Source: an uncultured Acidimicrobiaceae bacterium (lineage in GTDB: Bacteria; Actinomycetota; Acidimicrobiia; Spongiisociales; UBA5794). From it: a stretch of 8,967 nucleotides of DNA. The position numbers and the translations under genes were made by a program. The notes below the pieces were generated by a model that saw only the letters and a program-made list of their open reading frames with translations, was not told the origin of the DNA and did not search any database. Where the stretch lies: assembly GCA_947258635.1 (NCBI GenBank), contig CAMYJM010000103.1, positions 1 through 8,967 of the forward strand, read 5' to 3'. Positions 1-5,177 of this stretch are shown one piece after another. Each line of letters begins with the position of its first letter. Position 1 is the first letter of the stretch.

Positions 1-72
1 GTCGTCGAGTTGGAAGATGTCGTGGTTTGCACGTTCATCAACGCGCCGGAAGACCTGACAACCGGCGGCTGA
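1..72 (+). CDS. C-terminal end of an unidentified protein (partial)
   Basis: Frame 1 is open from the window edge and ends at TGA 70-72. It encodes 23 residues ending in ...FINAPEDLTTGG. The codons are mostly G- or C-ending, as in the real genes here, and the other two + frames give less coding-like peptides. A strong hairpin begins 24 bases after the stop, which fits the end of a transcription unit. The fragment is too short to assign a family, and I do not recognise it. The hydrophobic VVELEDVVVCTF stretch could be a terminal beta strand of a small globular protein, but that is a guess. Confidence 0.5.
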   Translation, partial: VVELEDVVVCTFINAPEDLTTGG

Positions 73-95
73 CGAGCCGGCGCAACGGATAGCAG

Positions 96-127
96 CCGGG
101 GAAGGGAGCGCAGGCGCCCTTCCCCGG
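96..127 (+). terminator. GC-rich hairpin, likely terminator of the upstream gene
   Basis: The arms CCGGGGAAGGG (96-106) and CCCTTCCCCGG (117-127) pair perfectly over 11 bp around a 10-base loop. The hairpin starts 24 bases after the stop of the partial gene at 1-72. No T-run follows (the next bases are aatccgacc), so it is not a textbook intrinsic terminator. Such U-poor hairpins are common after actinobacterial genes. It could instead stabilise the 3' end of the mRNA. Confidence 0.5.
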
Positions 128-293
128 AATCCGACCGTCCTGGGCCCCTGAGGAGCAGGCCTGGTTCGTGACGGGCAGCCGTCTCCACGGCCGTTTCGGG
201 CCGGCGTCGCGTCTTCGGCCCACCATTCGCCGGTGGCGACGTGTGTGCGGACTAGCTCAAAGAAGTGGCCCGACCTACCGATACGAATGGGTG

Positions 294-1358
294 ATGGTTG
301 CCACCCCCAGAATCACTCGAGGCTTCTACGTGATTCGTTGGACGATCTCGGGGGCAGTGTTCGGGCTGGTCTTCATGCTCGCCGCCTGGTGGCTGGCGGT
401 CGCCGAGTCGGGACCGATGAAGTTCTCCGAACTCCACGAGCTACACCCGATCATGTGGGTAGTGGATCTGGCTCCTGCGGTCTTGGCGATCCTCGGAACC
501 GTGATCGGCGTTCTCTACACCCGGCTTGCGAGATCGAAAGCACAAACCGAGGCCGCCGCTCGGCAAATCGCGGCCAGCTGGACAGCCGACCTGCACGCCG
601 CCAATGTCGAGCTCGCCCACAGGCTGGAGAGCCGGAGGCGCTTCCATGCGGCGGCCACCCATGAGCTGCGGACGCCGCTGGCGACCATCGTTGGCTTCAC
701 CGGGCTCGCCGAGGGCGTCGCCGCGGAGCCTCCCGAGCTGTCGGACTATCTCTCTGAGATTTACGGGGCGGCTACGGCAATGCTGGTGATGGTCAATGAC
801 CTGCTGGACGCGGCGAAGCTCGAAGATGGCGGGATTCCCATCGAAATCTCCAGTGTCTCGTGTGAAGCGGCGATCGAGGAGGTCGCCAGCCGATTGACGC
901 CGCTGGCGCTCCAGAAGGGCCTCACCATATCGGTCGACATCGAAGAGGGGTTGGAGTGCCGGGCCGACCCGTTGCGACTCCGGCAGGTTCTCACCAATGT
1001 CGTCGCCAACGCGATCAAGTACTCCGACAGTGGAACCATCTCGATATCCGCATTCCGCCAAACCGACGGCACTCCCGTCGTTGCGGTGAAAGACCAGGGG
1101 GTGGGGATCGGATCCGAAGACCTCGGCCGGATCTTCGATACGTTCGAATCCGGCACCGCCGGGGTGGGGCGGGGTAACAGCAGCGGGCTGGGGCTGGCGA
1201 TCAGTAGCTCGCTCATCAAAGCGATGGACGGAGACATCACGGTTGAGTCCGAGGGGCCCGGCCGCGGTGCCACCTTCCGGCTGATCCTGCGCCCACCCAA
1301 TCACGAAGGAGTGGAGACGCGGACGGCCTCACTGGTTCCCGAGGGGGCGGCCGACTAG
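294..1358 (+). CDS. Membrane-bound sensor histidine kinase (orphan)
   Basis: Predicted two-component histidine kinase of 354 residues that autophosphorylates on His and would pass the phosphate to a response regulator. From ATG 294, two membrane helices lie at about 14-37 and 53-76, with an outer loop of only about 15 residues. A charged helical linker (about 77-115) follows, with no recognisable HAMP or PAS domain. The HisKA H-box HELRTPL has its phospho-acceptor at about His123. The ATPase domain shows the N-box (NVVANAIKYS, Asn235 and Asn239), the G1 box DQGVGIG (Asp267) and the G2 box SSGLGLA (about 296-302). The frame runs upstream to GTG 168, but those 42 residues are Arg-rich and unlike a kinase N-terminus; GTG 291 or ATG 294 just before TM1 is preferred. 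No Shine-Dalgarno precedes it, and a TACGAA at 282-287 would allow a leaderless start. No regulator gene is nearby, so its partner and signal are unknown. Its stop overlaps that of the convergent hydrolase. Confidence 0.9.
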   Translation: MVATPRITRGFYVIRWTISGAVFGLVFMLAAWWLAVAESGPMKFSELHELHPIMWVVDLAPAVLAILGTVIGVLYTRLARSKAQTEAAARQIAASWTADLHAANVELAHRLESRRRFHAAATHELRTPLATIVGFTGLAEGVAAEPPELSDYLSEIYGAATAMLVMVNDLLDAAKLEDGGIPIEISSVSCEAAIEEVASRLTPLALQKGLTISVDIEEGLECRADPLRLRQVLTNVVANAIKYSDSGTISISAFRQTDGTPVVAVKDQGVGIGSEDLGRIFDTFESGTAGVGRGNSSGLGLAISSSLIKAMDGDITVESEGPGRGATFRLILRPPNHEGVETRTASLVPEGAAD

Positions 1359-1993
1359 CCGGCTGCCGCCCTGCCGTCGCTGCCGAAGTAGCGTCGAAAC
1401 CATGTCGCCGACAGTTCGGCCACCCGCTCGAGGGCGCCGGGCTCCGGGAAGAGGTGCGTGGTGACCATCCGACCCATCGCCTCGCGGTTCATCCCGATGA
1501 CCGGGCCGTCGGCCCCGCCGACGATTAGCAGCGTCGGCGAGGTCACGACCGCCAAAGTGCCCCCGGCGAGATCGGGCCGGCCGCCGCGGGACACGACTGC
1601 ATTCACCCGATCGCCGAGGGCTGCGGCCGCCCCCAATGCCGCTGCGGCCCCGGTGCTGGCTCCGAAGTAGCCGAGAGGGAGATGGGCGGTTTCGGTCAGT
1701 GTTGCCACGAATTCGGTCGCCGCGACCAGGCGGTCACAGAGAAGCTGGATGTCGAAGCGGTGGTGCCGGGTGTACCGCTCCTCGTGTTCCTCCTCGGCCG
1801 TCAGCAGATCCATCAGCAGCGTCGCCAGGGTCGCCTCGCGGAGTTGAGCCGCGACCGCCTGGTTGCGGGGAGAGTGGCGCCCGCTCCCGCTGCCGTGGGC
1901 GAATACGACGATCCCCGTGGCGTTCTCCGGAAACGCGAGCTCTCCCTCGAGGTGGACGGTATCCGACGGTATCAAGACGAGTGAGCTATCCAT
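1355..1993 (-). CDS. Dienelactone hydrolase-family alpha/beta hydrolase
   Basis: A 212-residue single-domain alpha/beta hydrolase, probably cytosolic because no signal peptide or TM is visible. The oxyanion region is FAHGSGSGRHSPRN (about 31-44). The nucleophile elbow is GASTGAA with Ser113, the acid is probably Asp162 in IVGGADGPVIGMN, and the catalytic His is His180 in THLFPEPGALE. The SRGGRPDLA segment (135-143) and the HLFxEPGALE ending are typical of the DLH subgroup that actinobacteria often encode fused or next to a phosphoribosyltransferase. No such partner is visible here. The ester substrate cannot be predicted. ATG 1993 is preceded by GAGGCG (1996-2001) only two bases away, while a stronger GGAGGT (2011-2016) lies 17 bases upstream with no in-frame start near it. 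The gene is convergent with the kinase, with the two stops sharing CTAG, and divergent from the 2145 gene. Confidence 0.88.
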   Translation of the reverse strand: MDSSLVLIPSDTVHLEGELAFPENATGIVVFAHGSGSGRHSPRNQAVAAQLREATLATLLMDLLTAEEEHEERYTRHHRFDIQLLCDRLVAATEFVATLTETAHLPLGYFGASTGAAAALGAAAALGDRVNAVVSRGGRPDLAGGTLAVVTSPTLLIVGGADGPVIGMNREAMGRMVTTHLFPEPGALERVAELSATWFRRYFGSDGRAAAG

Positions 1994-2033
1994 TTCGCCT
2001 CAGCTGGCGCACCTCCAACGTAACCGGCCGCCG

Positions 2034-2050
2034 GGCCCTTGCTTAGGGCC
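2034..2050. repeat. Inverted repeat GGCCCT-N5-AGGGCC in the divergent intergenic region
   Basis: Perfect 6-bp arms flank a 5-base loop (TGCTT). The repeat lies 41 bases before the hydrolase ATG and 95 bases before the GTG at 2145. It could be an operator shared by the divergent genes or a hairpin in the hydrolase 5' leader. No T-run follows on either strand, so a terminator is unlikely. In GC-rich DNA a repeat this short can occur by chance. Confidence 0.3.
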
Positions 2051-2111
2051 AAAGGACTAGACAGTTGGCGCTATTTCCAATTGGTGTCGTGCGCGGATAG
2101 TGGTCGTAGCC

Positions 2112-2117
2112 TACAAT
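2112..2117 (+). promoter_or_regulatory. Possible -10 box TACAAT for the 100-aa protein gene
   Basis: TACAAT matches five of six bases of the TATAAT consensus in otherwise GC-rich DNA. It would start transcription around 2123-2125, giving a leader of about 20 bases that contains the ribosome binding site. No good -35 hexamer lies at 16-18 bp spacing, which keeps the confidence low. Confidence 0.33.
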
Positions 2118-2132
2118 CTGCATCAGCAGGAT

Positions 2133-2140
2133 GAGGAGGT
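2133..2140 (+). promoter_or_regulatory. Strong ribosome binding site that fixes the GTG start at 2145
   Basis: GAGGAGGT contains the full AGGAGGT anti-16S match and ends four bases before GTG 2145. It favours this start over the in-frame GTG at 2100, whose extra codons read across the leader and the putative -10 box. Confidence 0.7.
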
Positions 2141-2144
2141 GCAC

Positions 2145-2447
2145 GTGGTCGAGGAGAACGGGACCCGCTTCGAGGCGGTGGAGTTTCGCGAGCCGGCGCT
2201 GCGGCCCGGCGAACGGCCGACCGATCCCATCGAGACATCGCTCGGACGATTCGAGCAAGAGGCCGACGCGGTGAAGGTGGCCCGCGCCGCGTGGCGCGGT
2301 TTCCGCCAGAACCCCAACAAGGATGTTGCGTGGTGGCTGGTACGCGTTGAGGGTGAAGACCTGGCTCGATGGATCGCCGAAAGCCGCAGCGATGTCGAGC
2401 GGGTCCTCGACCTGACGACCCGTCAGTTGATCGTGCTGCGGAAGTAG
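2145..2447 (+). CDS. Conserved-looking small protein of unknown function (100 aa)
   Basis: Soluble protein of 100 residues with no signal peptide, TM segment or cysteine. I do not recognise a named family. The first 40 residues are acidic and Pro/Arg/Glu-rich and probably flexible. From about residue 41 (DAVKVARAAWRGFRQ) to 98 there is a compact alternating pattern: a helix, then KDVAWWLVRVEGEDLARWIAESRSDVERVLDLTTRQLIVL. It contains four tryptophans, including a WW pair, and a plausible strand-helix-strand ending. This looks like a real folded domain, and codon use matches its neighbours. The near-ideal ribosome binding site at 2133-2140 supports translation. The acyl-CoA synthetase gene starts 113 bases downstream on the same strand, with its own ribosome binding site. 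The two could be co-transcribed, since no U-rich terminator lies between them. A role as a small regulatory or binding protein is only inference. Confidence 0.75.
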   Translation: MVEENGTRFEAVEFREPALRPGERPTDPIETSLGRFEQEADAVKVARAAWRGFRQNPNKDVAWWLVRVEGEDLARWIAESRSDVERVLDLTTRQLIVLRK

Positions 2448-2560
2448 CCGGCGGGCCGTAGTCGGAAGCCGGCCCCGGGGTCGCTATCCTCCATCACTGA
2501 ATTCCAGCCGAGGAGTCGCCGCCGGCTCCCGATGTCCCCCGACCCGTAAAAGGAGCCGTC

Positions 2561-4333
2561 GTGCCCGCCGAAACCATCCCGCACAAGATCTTGCGTCACG
2601 GAGAGCGGACACCGGACCGTCCGGCCTACTACGTCCGCGAAGGCGGCGCCTGGAAGCCAACTTCGTGGGCGACCTACGCCGATGAGGTCAAGGCCGCTGC
2701 GAAGGCTTTGATCGCCCTGGGGCTCGAGGTGGGCCAGCCCGTCGCCATTCTCGGCTTCAATCGTCCCGAGTGGGTGATCTTCGACATCGCGGCGATGGCC
2801 GCCGGGGGAGTCCCCGCCGGGATCTACACGACCAACTCCCCGGCCGAGTGCCGGTACATCATCGGCCACGCCGAGGCTCCAATCGTCCTGCTGGAGAACG
2901 AGGAGCAATGGCAGAAGATCAATCAGGTTCGCCATGAACTGCCGGCGCTGCGCCATGTCGTCATGATGAAGGGAACGGAGATCGACGACGAGCTCGTGAT
3001 GTCGTGGGATGAGTTCATGGCCAAGGCCGCCGAGACGTCGGAGGACGAGTTCCAGGCGCGCCTCAACGCCCTGGAGATGGACCAGCTCGCCACCCTCATC
3101 TACACCTCGGGCACCACCGGGCCCCCCAAGGGCGTGATGTTGTCCCACGACAACCTGGCCTGGACGGCCGCTCAGACCGTACAGATGTTCCAGGTTACGC
3201 ACGATGACACCACGCTCAGCTACCTGCCGCTGAGCCACATCGCCGAGCAGATCTTCTCCATTCACGTGCCGGCTACGTCCGGCGGGGCCGTCTACTACGC
3301 CGAGTCGATCGACAAGCTGGCCGACAACCTGCGGGAGGTGCAACCTTCGGTCTTCTTTGCGGTGCCCCGAGTGTGGGAACGGTTCCACGCCGGTGTCGTG
3401 GCGAAGCTCGCCGAGGCGACCGGGGCCAAGGCCAAGATCGCCGATTGGGCGCGCGACGTCGTCTCCAAGGTGACCGCCCTGCGATGCGAAGGCAAGGAAC
3501 CGACGGGCCTGCTCGCCGGCCAGTACGCCGTCGCCAAGAAGTTGGTGATCGACAAGGTCAAGCCCCAGCTCGGCATGTCGAACGCCAGGGTCCTCGGGGT
3601 GGGAGCGGCGCCGATCAACCCCGAGATCCTCGAGTTCTTCGGCAGTCTCGATTTGATCATCCACGAGGTCTACGGCCAATCCGAAGACACCGGGCCCACC
3701 TCGACCAACCGGCCGGGCAAGGTCCGTTTCGGGAGCGTCGGCCCCGCGTGGCCCGGCACCGAGGTCGAAGTCGCCGACGACGGCGAGATCCTGGTGAAGG
3801 GGCGCAACGTCTTCCTCGGCTACTACCGAGAAGAGGCCGCGACGGCGGAGACGCTCGTCGATGGCTGGCTGCACTCGGGCGACCTCGGCGCATTCGACGC
3901 CGACGGTTTCCTGTGGATCACCGGGCGCAAGAAGGACATCATCATCACCGCGGGCGGCAAGAACGTGGCCCCGCGTCCGCTCGAAGCGGCACTGAAGAAC
4001 CATCCCCTCGTCAGCGAGGTGGTCCTGATCGGCGATCGCCGCAAGTTCCTCTCGGCCCTGGTGACTCTCGATGAGGAGACGACCGCCGCGTTCATCGAAG
4101 TGCACGGCATCTCGACGCCGCCCTACGAGTCTGAGCAGATCATCAAGGAGCTGGACGCGGCAGTCACCGAGCTCAACCAGAACTTCGCCCGGGTCGAGCA
4201 GATCAAGAAGTTCACCGTGCTCGCCCGGCAACTCTCGATCGAGGGTGGTGAGTTGACGCCGACCCTCAAGGTCAAGCGCAACAAAGTCTCCGAGCACTTC
4301 GCCGCCGAAATCGACGCGATGTACGCGGAATAG
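2561..4333 (+). CDS. fadD: Long-chain acyl-CoA synthetase (AMP-forming, FadD15/bubblegum-like)
   Basis: A 590-residue member of the ANL adenylate-forming family. It activates a fatty acid with ATP to acyl-AMP, then transfers the acyl group to CoA. The P-loop is YTSGTTGPPKG (181-191). YLPLSHIAEQ lies at 221-230, the A5 motif YGQSEDTG at 371-378 (Glu375), GWLHSGDLG at 435-443 (Asp440), and GRKKDIIITAGGKNVAP at 455-471 (Arg456). The catalytic lysine is Lys570 in TPTLKVKR. YGQSEDTGP resembles the bubblegum-type YGMSExxGP more than the usual YGxTE, and the overall length fits that group. Because the A10 lysine and hinge are present, the enzyme should be active. GTG 2561 has AAAGGAG (2549-2555) five bases upstream. 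The product acyl-CoA could feed beta-oxidation or the PlsB encoded at 6725 onward. No terminator is visible after the stop; the nfuA promoter follows directly. Acyl-chain preference is not readable from sequence. Confidence 0.95.
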   Translation: MPAETIPHKILRHGERTPDRPAYYVREGGAWKPTSWATYADEVKAAAKALIALGLEVGQPVAILGFNRPEWVIFDIAAMAAGGVPAGIYTTNSPAECRYIIGHAEAPIVLLENEEQWQKINQVRHELPALRHVVMMKGTEIDDELVMSWDEFMAKAAETSEDEFQARLNALEMDQLATLIYTSGTTGPPKGVMLSHDNLAWTAAQTVQMFQVTHDDTTLSYLPLSHIAEQIFSIHVPATSGGAVYYAESIDKLADNLREVQPSVFFAVPRVWERFHAGVVAKLAEATGAKAKIADWARDVVSKVTALRCEGKEPTGLLAGQYAVAKKLVIDKVKPQLGMSNARVLGVGAAPINPEILEFFGSLDLIIHEVYGQSEDTGPTSTNRPGKVRFGSVGPAWPGTEVEVADDGEILVKGRNVFLGYYREEAATAETLVDGWLHSGDLGAFDADGFLWITGRKKDIIITAGGKNVAPRPLEAALKNHPLVSEVVLIGDRRKFLSALVTLDEETTAAFIEVHGISTPPYESEQIIKELDAAVTELNQNFARVEQIKKFTVLARQLSIEGGELTPTLKVKRNKVSEHFAAEIDAMYAE

Positions 4334-4350
4334 CGCAGCCGTTCGGTCGG

Positions 4351-4378
4351 TTGCCAGTTGCCACCCCCCACCTACGAT
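4351..4378 (+). promoter_or_regulatory. Predicted SigA-type promoter giving a leaderless nfuA mRNA
   Basis: TTGCCA (4351-4356, five of six matches to TTGACA) and TACGAT (4373-4378, four of six, with the key T, A and T kept) are 16 bp apart. Transcription would begin about 6-8 bases downstream, at 4385-4387, coinciding with the ATG at 4387. No Shine-Dalgarno precedes that ATG. Leaderless genes are common in actinobacteria. The start site is predicted, not measured. Confidence 0.55.
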
Positions 4379-4386
4379 TGAAGATA

Positions 4387-4992
4387 ATGGAAACCAGTTC
4401 CAACATCGTCGAGATCAGTGACATAGCTCTCGAGCAGATACTCGAATTGCGCGCCCTCGAGGCCGTTCCCGATCTGACCCTCGGGCTTCGCATCGCCGGC
4501 GTCGGCGCCAACGGCTTTGTGTACGAGACCGCATTCATGCGACCCGAGGACGTCGCAGCCAGCGACCACAAGGAGCAGCATGGGGACCTGCCGGTAGCGA
4601 TCCCGGAGACGAGCCTCGATCAGCTGCGTGGCTCCGTCCTCGACATCACCGAATCTGGTGGGTTGGTGATACGCAACCCGAATCCGGCGACGCCGCAATT
4701 GGCGACCCAGGGCCCCACGATCGAGTTGACCGGCACGGTCGAGGAGCGGATCACGCAGCTCCTGCAAGCGCACATCAATCCGGCGATCGCCTCGCACGGC
4801 GGCTACGTGCGCCTCCTCAGCGTTGACGGACCAACCGCCCAACTCGAGATGGGCGGCGGCTGTCAGGGCTGCGGGCTGGCGGCCATGACGCTACGCGACG
4901 GGATCGAGACGGCGATCAAGCACAACATCCCCGAGGTCACGGAGATAGTCGACGCCACCGACCACATGGCCGGAACCAATCCGTACTACTGA
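4387..4992 (+). CDS. nfuA: NfuA-type Fe-S cluster carrier (degenerate A-type domain + NifU domain)
   Basis: A 201-residue Fe-S carrier that holds a [4Fe-4S] cluster at a dimer interface and hands it to apo-enzymes. The N-terminal half (about 8-97, ISDIALEQILELRAL to GGLVIRNPNP) looks like an A-type (IscA/HesB) scaffold that has lost every cysteine, as in NfuA. The C-terminal NifU domain (about 116-193) starts VEERITQLLQAHINPAIASHGGY. It carries the cluster motif GGGCQGCG with Cys159 and Cys162, and ends in the family-typical VVDATDHxAGxNPYY form (here IVDATDHMAGTNPYY). The frame extends upstream to TTG 4351, but that codon lies inside the predicted -35 box; ATG 4387 with the promoter at 4351-4378 is a better start and implies leaderless translation. 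No suf, isc or cysteine desulfurase genes are adjacent, so it appears to act as a stand-alone carrier. A palindromic terminator follows 80 bases after the stop. Confidence 0.95.
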   Translation: METSSNIVEISDIALEQILELRALEAVPDLTLGLRIAGVGANGFVYETAFMRPEDVAASDHKEQHGDLPVAIPETSLDQLRGSVLDITESGGLVIRNPNPATPQLATQGPTIELTGTVEERITQLLQAHINPAIASHGGYVRLLSVDGPTAQLEMGGGCQGCGLAAMTLRDGIETAIKHNIPEVTEIVDATDHMAGTNPYY

Positions 4993-4998
4993 GCGCCA

Positions 4999-5056
4999 AG
5001 CACCGAGTGAGTCACGATGGCTCAATCAGGGCAGCTCGCTCTCAGTACTTGGTGCT
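4999..5056 (+). other. Imperfect inverted repeat in the nfuA 3' untranslated region
   Basis: AGCACCGAGTG (4999-5009) can pair with TACTTGGTGCT (5046-5056) over 11 bp, including two G-U pairs, around a 36-base loop. It starts seven bases after the nfuA stop and lies just ahead of the strong terminator. It may be a 3'-end stem, the remnant of an older terminator, or chance. No known RNA family was recognised. Confidence 0.3.
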
Positions 5057-5072
5057 CGATGACCAAATGTAG

Positions 5073-5108
5073 AACGCCCCCGACCCGGGTCGGGGGCGTT
5101 CCTTTTCG
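5073..5108 (+). terminator. Rho-independent terminator after nfuA (28-nt perfect palindrome)
   Basis: AACGCCCCCGACCC (5073-5086) is followed directly by its exact reverse complement (5087-5100), then by ccttttcg. As RNA this folds into a very stable 12-bp stem with a 4-base loop and a short U-tract, a classic terminator for nfuA. Because the stem is a perfect palindrome, it could also slow transcription arriving from the DivIVA-like gene, which stops at 5178 on the other strand. The sequence beyond it on that strand (ctacattt) is less U-rich, so termination there would be weaker. Confidence 0.88.
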
Positions 5109-5177
5109 TGACCGGCCGGTACTGTCGTGCGGCCGTGCGCGTGCGGGCCTTTCGAGGGGCACCAAACCGGTCGCGAG

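Noticed and set aside
441..1304. Long - strand frames opposite the histidine kinase
   Set aside because: The kinase H, N, G1 and G2 boxes on the + strand are unmistakable, and the antisense proteins show no domain pattern.
1955..1973. Direct repeat of GACGGTATC with 10-bp period near the hydrolase start codon
   Set aside because: Two short copies inside a coding region with codons that fit the protein. There is no further array, and it is likely chance or old slippage.
2043..2258. 71-codon - strand frame over the start of the 100-aa protein
   Set aside because: It has no plausible ribosome binding site or domain, and it overlaps a + strand gene with a strong start signal.
2447..2476. CCGGC/GCCGG inverted repeat after the 100-aa gene
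   Set aside because: Only 5 bp with a long loop and no T-run. Too weak to call a terminator in DNA this GC-rich.
2423..4297. 624-codon open frame on the - strand opposite the acyl-CoA synthetase
   Set aside because: The + strand protein has all ANL-family motifs. The antisense frame is an aspartate/arginine/leucine-rich shadow with no recognisable domain, as expected opposite a G/C-biased gene.
5020..5068. tRNA-like segment (GGCTCAATCAGGGCAGCTC, similar to a D-arm, with a nearby GACCA)
   Set aside because: The D-stem does not pair, there is no acceptor stem, and no GTTCGA T-arm is present.
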